Assembly (NCBI RefSeq): GCF_023283765.1
Contig: NZ_JAKILG010000041.1
Coordinates: 1 to 43,693, forward strand
Source: Shewanella profunda
GTDB taxonomy: Bacteria > Pseudomonadota > Gammaproteobacteria > Enterobacterales > Shewanellaceae
Length of the DNA: 43,693 nt
Reading direction: 5' to 3'
The notes under the pieces: model-generated
What the model was told of the DNA's origin: nothing
Databases searched by the model: none
Seen by the model: the letters and a program-made list of their open reading frames with translations, nothing else
Translations under genes and position numbers: made by a program
Part shown: piece after piece, positions 6,507 through 15,520 of the stretch
How positions within the stretch are numbered: the stretch's first letter is position 1
Layout: each line of letters opens with the position of its first letter

Positions 6507-7397
6507 TTATTTTCGAGCCAAATGTTTCTTAACCAAGTTGATCATGGCTTGGGCTGCAAAGGATAGGACTTGCTCCTTACGCCAGAAGAGTGATAGTTCC
6601 CAGCGTAATTCGTCACTCGCTAGGGGAATATTGACTACCCCTGGGATACTGTAGCGCCGCGCAATTGAGCGTGGCAGCACCATAATGCCCGTTCCCGCCG
6701 CGACCAAAGCAATACCGAAATCTGCCTGGCTGACTCGGGTAATATTTTTTGGGGTAAATCCCGCAGCTTGGCAAGCATTTAAGACTAATTGATAAAGTGT
6801 ATATTCGGTTTCAAACATGACTTGGGGTTCATGGCTTAAGTCTGTGATTAATAGTCTCTCTCTGGAGGCTAATGGGTTTTCCTTAGGCAGTACCACAACC
6901 ATAGGGTCGTTAAACACACGGATACCATCATAGCCGTCATCGAAGTTAATAATACCTGTTGCCAGTTCTATCTCGCCCTTTTGAATCGCCGAAGTTTGTT
7001 CTACACCACCACGTACTAGCAGGTGCATTTCTATCTGCGGGTATTGCTGGCGGTATTTGGCAATGATAGGCGCAAAGATTTCGGCGCTGCCTAGAGGCGC
7101 TAAACCGAGGTTGAGCTCTCCTGCGCTTAAATTACGTTGTGCTGCAAGCTCCGCTAACATGCGTTTGCGGCCATCGAGTAAGTCTTTTCCGTGGCGATAG
7201 ACAACTTCTCCTGCTGGGGTGAGTTTAACTTGGGTGCCACGTTTGCCACGTTCAAGCAAGGTGAGATCGAGTTCTTCCTCTAACTGACGCACGGCTTTAG
7301 AAAGCGCTGGCTGAGTTAGGTGCACTTTTTCGCAGGCTTTACCGAAACCACCCGCATCGACGATTTCAATAAAATAGCGGATAACTTTAAGATCCAT
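6507..7397 (-). CDS. LysR-type transcriptional regulator next to lrgAB
   Basis: A 296-aa LysR regulator: winged helix-turn-helix at residues 1-60 (GGFGKACEKVHLTQPALSKAVRQLE region) and an effector-binding domain from about residue 90 to the end. It is divergent from lrgA with about 120 bases between the starts, the classic layout for a LysR protein controlling its neighbour. In other bacteria the equivalent CidR-type regulator controls cid/lrg genes in response to acetate and overflow metabolism; that parallel is inferred from context. The shared intergenic region carries an inverted repeat suitable as an operator. Confidence 0.9.
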   Translation of the reverse strand: MDLKVIRYFIEIVDAGGFGKACEKVHLTQPALSKAVRQLEEELDLTLLERGKRGTQVKLTPAGEVVYRHGKDLLDGRKRMLAELAAQRNLSAGELNLGLAPLGSAEIFAPIIAKYRQQYPQIEMHLLVRGGVEQTSAIQKGEIELATGIINFDDGYDGIRVFNDPMVVVLPKENPLASRERLLITDLSHEPQVMFETEYTLYQLVLNACQAAGFTPKNITRVSQADFGIALVAAGTGIMVLPRSIARRYSIPGVVNIPLASDELRWELSLFWRKEQVLSFAAQAMINLVKKHLARK

Positions 7398-7474
7398 TGT
7401 TCCTGATCCTTAACTACATTCGTTAAATTCATGGATTACATTCTTAATATTCATTTTTTTTATCAAATAGACAA

Positions 7475-7489
7475 GCGCTAAAATAGCGT
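7475..7489. promoter_or_regulatory. Inverted repeat in the LysR-lrgA intergenic region
   Basis: GCGCTA (7475-7480) and TAGCGT (7484-7489) form a near-perfect dyad of the T-N-A type bound by LysR proteins, 30 bases before the lrgA ATG. A candidate operator only. Confidence 0.35.
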
Positions 7490-7519
7490 TATAGAAATTT
7501 AGTGTTAGTTGAGAAAATC

Positions 7520-7954
7520 ATGCCATTCCTACAAGCCGCAATACGTCGATGTCGTCATGGGGCTTTACTGTTAATTCAAATAGGCCTCTTTTGTTTACTG
7601 TCTCTTGTTTGTCATTGGTTTGCTACTTGGGCGCACTTACCCATACCTGGTAGTGTGCTTGGATTAGGTATCTTACTGATTTTACTAATATCAAAGTTGA
7701 TACCTGAGCGTGCAGTACAGCTTGGTGCTGCTTGGTTAATTGGTGAGTTATTACTGTTTTTTATTCCACCTGTGATATCGATTATCAAGTACGAAGGGCT
7801 GTTTGAGCAGTATGGTGTCAATATCATGTTTACTCTGGTCATTGGGAGTATATGCGTGATGGTGGGAACGGGTTTTGTCGTGGATAGGGTGTTTCGTTTT
7901 GAACGTCAGTTGAATATCAAAAAGCATGCTCGTCGCCATGTTAAGGTGGCTTAG
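7520..7954 (+). CDS. lrgA: CidA/LrgA family holin-like protein
   Basis: Small membrane protein (144 aa from ATG 7520) with four predicted transmembrane helices and the family feature LPIPGSVLGLG near residue 40. CidA/LrgA proteins were first described as holin/antiholin-like effectors of autolysis in Staphylococcus; in several species the LrgAB pair instead moves pyruvate or related acids. I prefer ATG 7520, with GAGAA just upstream, over the in-frame GTG at 7502. lrgB starts 2 bases after this stop, so the two are coupled. Confidence 0.88.
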   Translation: MPFLQAAIRRCRHGALLLIQIGLFCLLSLVCHWFATWAHLPIPGSVLGLGILLILLISKLIPERAVQLGAAWLIGELLLFFIPPVISIIKYEGLFEQYGVNIMFTLVIGSICVMVGTGFVVDRVFRFERQLNIKKHARRHVKVA

Positions 7955-7956
7955 TT

Positions 7957-8676
7957 ATGGCTGACTCAAAAGTGATGGATTTTATAATGTCACAAACCAG
8001 CTTAGCCTTAATCAGTTTATTGTTAACTGTATTTTGTTATTTCGGGGCTAAAGGTTTATACAAGCGCCATAAAGTATGGTGGTTAGCACCAATCCTATTT
8101 GCGCCAGTGATGATTATTTTGCTGGTGTTTAATCTAGATATTCCACTACCAACCTATTTTGAATACACCCATTGGCTTATGGCGATGCTAGCCCCAGCAA
8201 CGATCGCCTTTGCATTGCCCATCTACCGTGAGCGCAAATTGATCTGTCAGTATCCACTCACTATCACCCTTGGTGTTGTTGCAGGATTATTCCTTGGAAT
8301 GATATCAACTTGGTTACTGGTAAAATTTATTCCCCTACCTGCGGAGCTTTCTAAAAGTCTATTAGTGCGTTCGGTCTCAACGCCCTTTGCGATGGAAGCC
8401 ACGGGCGCCTTTGGTGGTGTGCCAGAGCTGACCGCTATGATGGTACTGATCACTGGGATCATTGGGATGTTAGTGTGCGAACCCTTATTTAAACTGATGC
8501 GTATTCGTACCTCTTTAGGTAAGGGCGTTGCGCTGGGAGCTTCCGCCCATGGTGCAGGCGCTGCTAAAGCGACTGAGCTTGGTCAGCAAGAGGGCGTGAT
8601 TGCCAGTTTAACCATGATCTTTATCGGTATTGCTATGGTATTAGGGGCGCCTGTTTTTGCGCTGATTTTTATTTAG
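7957..8676 (+). CDS. lrgB: LrgB/CidB family membrane protein
   Basis: A 239-aa, highly hydrophobic protein with seven or more helices and the LrgB family signature: VRSVSTPFAMEA near residue 145 and a SAHGAGAAKA motif near 205. It is the partner of LrgA directly upstream. Together they form an inner-membrane system linked to overflow metabolism (pyruvate/acetate handling) or controlled lysis. Standard length, no defects. Its transcript presumably ends in the gap before the GNAT gene at 8823. Confidence 0.92.
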   Translation: MADSKVMDFIMSQTSLALISLLLTVFCYFGAKGLYKRHKVWWLAPILFAPVMIILLVFNLDIPLPTYFEYTHWLMAMLAPATIAFALPIYRERKLICQYPLTITLGVVAGLFLGMISTWLLVKFIPLPAELSKSLLVRSVSTPFAMEATGAFGGVPELTAMMVLITGIIGMLVCEPLFKLMRIRTSLGKGVALGASAHGAGAAKATELGQQEGVIASLTMIFIGIAMVLGAPVFALIFI

Positions 8677-8822
8677 TCTGTCAATTTTAAAACTCAATTT
8701 CGGCAATTTTGCCTCTTCGGACGCTAACTTATTCTCGGTTATGCGTCTATTTTTTTGCTTGAGCTTAATCACCTAGAATGTGGCATGCTGTCTTTTATTG
8801 AGATAGAAAGGGAGGTAAAGCA

Positions 8823-9326
8823 ATGGGAGATAGTGCACAAACGGATCCAGAAATGCATTCGGTAACAACGCAAAGCGTCAATCTGCGAGCCATCGAAATC
8901 AGTGATCTTGAGGTATTTTTTAGCCATCAAAGCGATCCCATCGCCCATCAACTTGCTCAGTTTCCACCTCGGGAGCGCGAGGCATTTTTTACGCATTGGC
9001 AACAGAATATTCTGTATAACAAGCAAGTGCTGTCTCGCGCGATTATGGTTAATGGTGTGCTCGTCGGTAATATCGTGAGTTTTCAATATAACGGTCAGTC
9101 GCTAGTCGGTTACTGGATAGGCCGTGAGTATTGGGGAAAGGGGATAGCGACTCAGGCGTTGAAGGTATTTTTGCCCTTAACTTCAGCTCGACCTTTATTT
9201 GCCCATGTTGCCAAGCACAATCATGCCTCGTTACGGGTACTTCTTAGACAGGGGTTTGTATTGACGGGTAAGCAAATCAAAGAAAGCGAAGATACTCAAG
9301 CCTTGATTGAATTGAAGTTAAGCTGA
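8823..9326 (+). CDS. GNAT family N-acetyltransferase (RimJ/RimL type)
   Basis: A 167-aa acetyltransferase. The N-terminal strand LRAIEISDLEVFFSHQSD and the acetyl-CoA loop region YWIGREYWGKGIATQAL (about residues 97-113) match GNATs of the RimJ/RimL subgroup, which transfer acetyl groups to protein N-termini or small amines. GGGAGG lies 8 bases before ATG 8823. A GNAT of this kind followed by cstA gives no clear functional link. Substrate unknown. Confidence 0.88.
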   Translation: MGDSAQTDPEMHSVTTQSVNLRAIEISDLEVFFSHQSDPIAHQLAQFPPREREAFFTHWQQNILYNKQVLSRAIMVNGVLVGNIVSFQYNGQSLVGYWIGREYWGKGIATQALKVFLPLTSARPLFAHVAKHNHASLRVLLRQGFVLTGKQIKESEDTQALIELKLS

Positions 9327-9438
9327 TTTTGTATTAGCAACTCTACCTTAGTCTAATGCTTAGTTGCTTGACCTCACGGCAGAACTCAATGAAACTCGTT
9401 ATCAAATCATCTCCCACTAAAGTATGGGTAATTAAATA

Positions 9439-10911
9439 ATGTTAATTTTCTTCATCTGTCTTGCGCTGTTAGCGCTTGCATACAAGTTTTACAGTCCGTT
9501 CGTTGAACGCCAAGCGGGTATAGATCCTAAGGCGCTCACTCCTCAAGCAAGATTTAAAGATGGTGTGGATTATGTCCCTGTTCACCCTGTCAAAGCGTTT
9601 TTGATCCAGTTCCTCAATGTGGCCGGGGTTGGACCGATTTTTGGCCCTATTCTTGGTGCACTATATGGTCCTATTGCCTTAGTTTGGATTGTGCTTGGTA
9701 ATATTATTGGTGGGGCTGTACACGATTATTTTTCGGGTGTCCTCAGTATTAAAGAAGATGGTAAGAGTCTGCCGGAGATCGCTGGTCATTACTTTAATAT
9801 TTATTTTAAAGGCGTGATGCTGCTGTTTACCGCTATGTTGCTGTTCTTTGTAGGGGTGGTGTTTATCATGAGTCCTGCGGGACTTTTGAGTAATCTCGAT
9901 TATTTTAAAGACACTATTTTTGGCAATAACACCTTCTGGGTATTAGTCATTTTAGCTTATTACTTTTTTGCTACTATGCTGCCGATTGATAAAATCATTA
10001 CTAAGCTATATCCCGCATTTGGCTTGTTAATGGTCGTTATGACCACTTCAATTGCGGTTGCGCTGATGATCCATGCCCCGCAGTTACCAGAAATGGGTGA
10101 TGTGTTCGCTTATTTTGACCATAGTCACTATAACAATGACTTACTTGAGCCCAACCCTGATGGTTTACCAGTATGGCCACTACTATTTGTGACTATTACC
10201 TGTGGTGCAATTAGTGGTTTCCATTCGACTCAAGCACCCATTATGGCCCGTTGTTTAACAAACGAGAAATATGTTCGTCCCGTTTATTATGGCGCTATGG
10301 TTGCTGAAGGTATTGTGGCATGTGTTTGGGCAACTGCGGGTATTGCAGCTTTCCCTGGTGGGTATGTCGAACTCAAGAGTCTGCTCGATCAAGGTGGCCC
10401 AGGCTTAGTGGTTAACCAAGTGGCGACGACATATCTTGGTGTACTCGGTGGCGTGATGGCGATTATTGCCGTAGCTGTATTCCCCATTACTTCGGGTGAT
10501 ACCGCTTTTAGATCATTACGTTTAACGATTATTGATGCGTTTAATATTCCGCAGAGTATGCGTAATCGTTTATTAGTTGCAGTACCTATCCTTACCATTG
10601 CTTACTTTATGACTAAGATCGATTTCTCATTGATTTGGCGCTACTTTGCCTTCTCAAACATGCTGTTATCGACCAGTGTATTGTGGCTAGCAACTAAATA
10701 TTTATTCGATAGAGGCACTTTCCATTGGATAGTGAGCTTGCCTGCGATTGCTGGAACCTCTGTGACCATTTCCTATATTGTAACGGCGGGCATTGGGCTT
10801 GGTTTACCTCAGTCCTTGAGTCAGCCTGTGGGAATTGCTGTGGGTGTTATCTGTCTAGTGGCGCTTATCATTGCCCATAACAGACGTAAAGTGGTCGTAG
10901 ATGTGAAGTAA
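9439..10911 (+). CDS. cstA: CstA-type carbon starvation transporter
   Basis: A 490-aa inner-membrane protein with about 14 predicted helices. It belongs to the CstA/BtsT family of pyruvate and peptide transporters; the short form seen here (E. coli CstA is about 700 aa) is frequent in other bacteria. The core motif near residues 55-75 (FLNVAGVGPIFGPILGALYGP) and the SGFHSTQAP segment near 265 are characteristic. Close to lrgAB, which is also connected to pyruvate handling in some species, so a metabolic link is possible but unproven. A strong terminator follows at 10937. Confidence 0.88.
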   Translation: MLIFFICLALLALAYKFYSPFVERQAGIDPKALTPQARFKDGVDYVPVHPVKAFLIQFLNVAGVGPIFGPILGALYGPIALVWIVLGNIIGGAVHDYFSGVLSIKEDGKSLPEIAGHYFNIYFKGVMLLFTAMLLFFVGVVFIMSPAGLLSNLDYFKDTIFGNNTFWVLVILAYYFFATMLPIDKIITKLYPAFGLLMVVMTTSIAVALMIHAPQLPEMGDVFAYFDHSHYNNDLLEPNPDGLPVWPLLFVTITCGAISGFHSTQAPIMARCLTNEKYVRPVYYGAMVAEGIVACVWATAGIAAFPGGYVELKSLLDQGGPGLVVNQVATTYLGVLGGVMAIIAVAVFPITSGDTAFRSLRLTIIDAFNIPQSMRNRLLVAVPILTIAYFMTKIDFSLIWRYFAFSNMLLSTSVLWLATKYLFDRGTFHWIVSLPAIAGTSVTISYIVTAGIGLGLPQSLSQPVGIAVGVICLVALIIAHNRRKVVVDVK

Positions 10912-10936
10912 TTAAGTTTGTGAGTAAGTGTTTATC

Positions 10937-10962
10937 AAGGGCCACATAATGTGGCCCTTTTT
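10937..10962 (+). terminator. Rho-independent terminator after cstA
   Basis: Perfect 11-bp stem AAGGGCCACAT / ATGTGGCCCTT with a one-base centre and a T-run, 26 bases after the cstA stop. Confidence 0.9.
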
Positions 10963-11165
10963 AATACTATTTTCATAAACTGGCGGCACTATTGAAAATA
11001 GCCGCCGTGCCGTATTCCATTGTGCTGAAATTATGTTAGATTCTGGCGAACTGATGGAGATAAAGGTATGGTTACCATTGTCATCAACAGTTCTCCACAG
11101 GGCAGTCACTGCATATTGCTTATGCAGAGAAGTGTCAGGAAGTTACACCAATTCAGAGCCTGCTT

Positions 11166-12848
11166 ATGCAACCCAATTTATTTCCCGAACAAAGAAATGT
11201 TAACCGTGAATTGATGGCTATGCCGTCATCAGTTGAAGTTCAATCTAGCCGTGGACGTTTGCAACGTATGGTTGGCAGTGTATTGCTGACCTGTAGTGTA
11301 TTGCTAAGTCTTTCCGCCTGCGCAGCGGGTAAGGCCAGCGCGCCGCAAGAGGGCGAAGAGTTTAGCTATGCTTGGCTTAAGGGGCATGCCCGTACTATGG
11401 CTGCGCAACCCTATGAGAGCCATAAAGGCGAATTGCCTAAAAGCCTTCAGGGCATGAGCTGGGATGATTACCAACAATTCCACTTCAAGAAGAAAGCCGC
11501 ACTGTGGCGCGATCAAGATTCGGAGTTTCGTGCCGAACTGTTTCATCTTGGGCTGTTTTTCGATACCCCAATACACATCTATGAGCTAAATGAAGGCAAG
11601 GCTAAGTTAATCGAATATTCGCCATCTATGTTCGATTACGGCAAGTCAAAGGTCAAAGGCAGTCAGTTGCCTAAGGATCTTGGTTTTGCTGGTTTCCGTA
11701 TGCAATTTAATACCGATTGGCAGCGTGACATTGTTGCTTTCCTCGGCGCCAGTTACTTCCGCGCTGTGGGTCAAGAAATGCAATACGGTCTATCGGCTCG
11801 TGGCTTAGCGGTTGATACTGCGCTGCCAAAACCTGAAGAGTTTCCGATATTTACCAACTTCTGGTTAGAAAAGCCTAAGCCAGGATCGAATATCACCACA
11901 GTGTATGCCTTGTTAGACTCTCCGAGTGTGACGGGGGCTTACCGTTTCGATATCGAGCCGGGTGAACGTTTAAAAATGAAAGTGGATGTGGCCGTTTATC
12001 CACGTAAAGCCATTGAACGTTTAGGGGTGGCTCCACTGACCAGTATGTTCATGGTGGGTGAAAACGATCGCCGTACTGGTTACGACTGGCGCCCAGAAAT
12101 CCATGATACCGATGGTTTAGCAATGCACACGGGTAATGGTGAGTGGATTTGGCGTCCGCTGGCCAACCCTGAGAATTTGCGCTTCAACGCCTATAGCGAT
12201 GAAAATCCAAAAGGTTTTGGTTTACTGCAACGTGACCGTAACTTCGATCACTATCAGGACGATGGCGTGTTTTATGATAAACGCCCAAGCCTATGGATTG
12301 AACCTACAAGCAGTTGGGGCAAAGGTTCGGTTCAGTTAGTTGAAATACCAACACTGGATGAAACTTTCGATAACATAGTGGCTTTCTGGAATCCTGCTGA
12401 GCCAATTGTTCCGGGTCAAGAGCTGCTGTATAGCTACAACATGTACTGGGGCGGTATTCCACCAGTTCAATCACCCCGTGCTCGTGTTGTTGATACCTTC
12501 ACTGGGATTGGCGGCGTAGTTGGTCAGAAACGCAAATACTACAGTAAGCGTTTTGTAGTGGATTTCGCGGGCGGCACTTTACCTATGATAGGTAAAGACA
12601 CCCAAGTTAAAGCTGTGATCACTGCATCTGAAGGCAGAGTGGAAATTGAATCAGCACGTCCTTTAGCCTCGATTAATGGTTACCGCGCTATGTTTGACGT
12701 AGTGCCACCAGGAGAGGGTACTGAGCCGATTAATCTGAGAGTCTATTTGGAAGTCGATGGTCAGCCATTGTCTGAGACTTGGATGTATCAGTGGAATCCG
12801 CCAGCTAAGGATGATCGTGAATTGCACAATGCGGGTCATCTGCAATAA
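11166..12848 (+). CDS. opgD: Periplasmic glucan biosynthesis protein, MdoG/OpgD family
   Basis: A 560-aa member of the OpgG/OpgD family, which shapes osmoregulated periplasmic glucans after the OpgH glycosyltransferase. The long beta-sandwich domain (from about residue 70) with FHLGLFFDTPIHIYE, GASYFRAVGQ and the WIEP/SWGKGSVQLVEIPT region is typical. Unlike the Tat-exported E. coli OpgD, the N-terminus carries a lipobox-like LSLSAC (Cys 52 from this start, 36 from the ATG at 11214), so it may be a lipoprotein. Neither start has a good ribosome binding site; 11214 gives a more normal signal peptide. No opgH is nearby. A terminator follows. Confidence 0.88.
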   Translation: MQPNLFPEQRNVNRELMAMPSSVEVQSSRGRLQRMVGSVLLTCSVLLSLSACAAGKASAPQEGEEFSYAWLKGHARTMAAQPYESHKGELPKSLQGMSWDDYQQFHFKKKAALWRDQDSEFRAELFHLGLFFDTPIHIYELNEGKAKLIEYSPSMFDYGKSKVKGSQLPKDLGFAGFRMQFNTDWQRDIVAFLGASYFRAVGQEMQYGLSARGLAVDTALPKPEEFPIFTNFWLEKPKPGSNITTVYALLDSPSVTGAYRFDIEPGERLKMKVDVAVYPRKAIERLGVAPLTSMFMVGENDRRTGYDWRPEIHDTDGLAMHTGNGEWIWRPLANPENLRFNAYSDENPKGFGLLQRDRNFDHYQDDGVFYDKRPSLWIEPTSSWGKGSVQLVEIPTLDETFDNIVAFWNPAEPIVPGQELLYSYNMYWGGIPPVQSPRARVVDTFTGIGGVVGQKRKYYSKRFVVDFAGGTLPMIGKDTQVKAVITASEGRVEIESARPLASINGYRAMFDVVPPGEGTEPINLRVYLEVDGQPLSETWMYQWNPPAKDDRELHNAGHLQ

Positions 12849-12870
12849 CCTATTAGCAAGTCATTAATCT

Positions 12871-12901
12871 AAAACGCCAGCTAACTTAGCTGGCGTTTTT
12901 G
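12871..12901 (+). terminator. Rho-independent terminator after opgD
   Basis: Stem AACGCCAGCTA / TAGCTGGCGTT with a short loop, followed by a T-run, about 25 bases after the opgD stop. Confidence 0.9.
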
Positions 12902-13069
12902 TTCGTGCAATTAAGCATTATAGAAGGAAAATAAAACGGCTTTAATTGCAAGAGCAGTTAAGTGTTATTGAGGGTTAATTCACTGTTTAATTATCTAAAT
13001 ATTTTTTCACTGTAAATAGCGTGTAATTTAGGCGTAACCTGTGGCGTCCTTGTCATAGGTTAGCTATTT

Positions 13070-14539
13070 ATGTTTGAAATGTTCACAACGTTAGGTTTTG
13101 CTGGGGCTGTCGGTTTAGTGCTAGCGGTACTGTTTGTCTTGGCATACGAATTCATCAATGGTTTCCATGATACGGCAAATGCGGTGGCGACGGTGATCTA
13201 TACCAAGGCTATGCCCGCTAACCTTGCGGTCGTTACCTCTGCACTCTTTAATTTTGCCGGCGTGTTGTTAGGTGGCCTAGGTGTAGCCTATGCGATAGTG
13301 CATTTGTTACCCGTTGATTCCTTATTAGGTATGGATTCCACCCAAGGTTTATTAATGGTGTTCTCCCTATTGGTTTCGGCGATTATCTGGAACTTAGGCA
13401 CTTGGTATTTTGGTATTCCGGCATCGAGTTCCCATACCTTGATAGGCTCGATAATGGGGGTAGGTGGTGCATTTGCATGGCTACACGAACAGCCTATCTT
13501 ACAAGGAATAAACACCACTAAAGCCGCGCAGATCATGCTGTCCTTGATCATTTCCCCCACATTAGGTTTCGTGATGGCGGCGGTTTTTATGCTGATCATG
13601 AAATACATTTGGCAGAAGCATAAAATCCACCGTACGCCCGATCAACAAATGCAGATTAATGGCAAAAAGCATCCGCCATTTTGGGCGAGAGTCAGCTTAA
13701 TTGCCTCCGCCATGGGTGTCAGTTTTGCCCATGGTTCTAACGACGGGCAGAAGGGCATTGGCCTTGTTATGTTAGTGCTGATCTGCATGGCTCCGGCATA
13801 TTTTGCCCTCGATATGACTAGCCAACCCTACGATTTAGAAAGAACGCAGGATGCGAATCGACGCATTATGGCTATTTATGATCGTAATAGAACCGCTATT
13901 GGTGAGCTGGTTGATTTTAAGGCAGATATCCATGTTGCCGATAATATATTGACCCATTGTTCGGCAGAAACAGTGTTACCTGCAATGTCGCAACTTGATC
14001 GTCATCTAGGCAAAGTGCCGACATTCAAAGAGATGGGGGTAGGAGAGCGCCGCGAAGTACGCCGTTTATTGCTATGTATAGACGATACCGCCCGTAAAGT
14101 ATCCAAGCTCGATCTGCCTAAAAAAGAGCTGACCTTACTCGCCAAGTGGCGTAAAGATCTGACTATTATCACTGAATATGCTCCCTTGTGGGTCATTATC
14201 GCGATTGCTACCGCATTGGGTTGCGGTACCTTAGTGGGCTGGCGCCGAATTGTGCATACTGTTGGCGAAAAGATTGGTTCATCTGACATGACCTACAGTC
14301 AAGGTATCGCGGCGCAAGTGACGGCTGCTGCATCCATCGGAGTGGCGAGTCTTACAGGTATGCCAGTATCTACGACCCATATTTTATCTTCCGCAGTGGC
14401 GGGCACTATGGTGGCGAATCGTTCGGGCTTACAAAGCCAGACTATTAAGCAAATCATGCTTGCTTGGGTGCTTACCTTGCCGATTACCATCCTGCTCTCC
14501 GGCGGGATGTTTATCCTTGCTAATGCGCTCTTTGGTTAA
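13070..14539 (+). CDS. pit: Pit-type inorganic phosphate transporter
   Basis: A 489-aa PiT family symporter, which takes up metal-phosphate driven by the proton gradient. Both halves of the inverted repeat are visible: GFHDTANAVATVIYT near residues 31-45 and SFAHGSNDGQKG near 217-228, plus the second-half signature GMPVSTTH near 427-434. A hydrophilic stretch of about 120 residues (roughly 245-365) separates the halves in the cytoplasm, as in E. coli PitA. The upstream region has one CTTGTCATA half-site but no full Pho box, which suggests constitutive expression. Confidence 0.92.
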   Translation: MFEMFTTLGFAGAVGLVLAVLFVLAYEFINGFHDTANAVATVIYTKAMPANLAVVTSALFNFAGVLLGGLGVAYAIVHLLPVDSLLGMDSTQGLLMVFSLLVSAIIWNLGTWYFGIPASSSHTLIGSIMGVGGAFAWLHEQPILQGINTTKAAQIMLSLIISPTLGFVMAAVFMLIMKYIWQKHKIHRTPDQQMQINGKKHPPFWARVSLIASAMGVSFAHGSNDGQKGIGLVMLVLICMAPAYFALDMTSQPYDLERTQDANRRIMAIYDRNRTAIGELVDFKADIHVADNILTHCSAETVLPAMSQLDRHLGKVPTFKEMGVGERREVRRLLLCIDDTARKVSKLDLPKKELTLLAKWRKDLTIITEYAPLWVIIAIATALGCGTLVGWRRIVHTVGEKIGSSDMTYSQGIAAQVTAAASIGVASLTGMPVSTTHILSSAVAGTMVANRSGLQSQTIKQIMLAWVLTLPITILLSGGMFILANALFG

Positions 14540-14679
14540 TGTGATTGGTATTAATTACGACAAGTGCCACTATCCACTTAGAAAGGCCACTTTGCCATTA
14601 AGGTTCAGTGCCGTTTACCGCGATAATAAACTAAGTCATCTTGTTAAAGTTGAGCCTTCAATACAAACAAGGAAATAAG

Positions 14680-15477
14680 ATGGCTGAACAATCTAAGATA
14701 CTTTTCAAAGCACTACACCAACAATCAGAGCCTCTGATCTTAACCAATGCTTGGGATGCTGCGAGTGCAGCCATTATCCAATTATCTGGCGTGCGTGCGA
14801 TAGCCACCAGTAGCGCAGCATTAGCGTGGTCGCTCGGATATGTTGATGGGCAAGCAATACCGAAAGACGCATTATTGCGCGTAGTTAACCAAATCCTGCG
14901 AGTGAGTCGAATACCTGTGACGATAGATGTTGAATCTGGTTACAGCCAAGACCCTAATGAGGTTGCTGCTTTTGTAGCACAGCTCGCAGAGCTTGGTGTG
15001 GCAGGTATTAATATTGAGGATGGCGAGGCGCCTGTTTCAGAGATGGTTGCAAAAATCCAAGCTATTCGAGCATGCTCAAGTTGCCAAGAGCTATTTATTA
15101 ATGCTCGAACCGATGTTTATTTACGGGGTCTAGCCAGTGGTGACGCTGCCGTCGCTATGACGATTAATCGATTAACTCAGTATCAGGCGGCGGGTGCCGA
15201 TGGTGGCTTTATTCCCGGAGCAACAACTGTCGCGATCGCTAAGCAATTGTCCGCTGCTGTGGGGATGCCATTGAATTTTATGTTGTTGAATGAGCAAATG
15301 GATATTGATGCTTTATTTAAGGCTGGTATTTGTCGTTTTTCAACAGGGCCGACTTCGTTTTTACAAGCCTACAGTTCTTTGTTGAATTCACCTGCGGTTT
15401 CCCATGGGAAGTTGTCCATATTTGAAGCCTCTCAACTTGATTTTGAGCAAGTGGATAACTTATTTGCTTCTCTTTAG
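14680..15477 (+). CDS. Isocitrate lyase/PEP mutase family enzyme
   Basis: A 265-aa TIM-barrel protein of the PEP mutase/isocitrate lyase superfamily. Members make or break C-C or C-P bonds next to a Mg-bound carboxylate. Features: NAWDAASA near residue 20, IPVTIDVESGY near 80 (metal-binding Asp/Glu), and GINIEDGE plus NARTDVY further on. The catalytic loop KKCGH of true isocitrate lyase is absent, so it is not glyoxylate-shunt isocitrate lyase; oxaloacetate hydrolase or carboxyphosphonoenolpyruvate-like activities are possible. ATG 14680 with AAGGAAAT before it is preferred to the in-frame TTG at 14641. No operon partner. Confidence 0.85.
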   Translation: MAEQSKILFKALHQQSEPLILTNAWDAASAAIIQLSGVRAIATSSAALAWSLGYVDGQAIPKDALLRVVNQILRVSRIPVTIDVESGYSQDPNEVAAFVAQLAELGVAGINIEDGEAPVSEMVAKIQAIRACSSCQELFINARTDVYLRGLASGDAAVAMTINRLTQYQAAGADGGFIPGATTVAIAKQLSAAVGMPLNFMLLNEQMDIDALFKAGICRFSTGPTSFLQAYSSLLNSPAVSHGKLSIFEASQLDFEQVDNLFASL

Positions 15478-15491
15478 GGGGCATATTCAGT

Positions 15492-15520
15492 AGCCTCACT
15501 GTCATTTTGACTGTGAGGCT
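15492..15520. terminator. Bidirectional hairpin between convergent genes
   Basis: GCCTCACTGTCA and TGACTGTGAGGC pair around a short T-rich loop in the 43-base gap between the convergent 14680-15477 and 15521-16474 genes. Serves both strands. Confidence 0.8.

Noticed and set aside
11071..11220. Short frame starting at the ATG near 11069 before opgD
   Set aside because: It has purine-rich bases upstream, but it is out of frame with opgD, overlaps its start and shows no protein-like pattern.
13050..13069. Possible Pho box before the Pit gene
   Set aside because: Only one half-site (CTTGTCATA) is present, without the second 11-bp-phased repeat.
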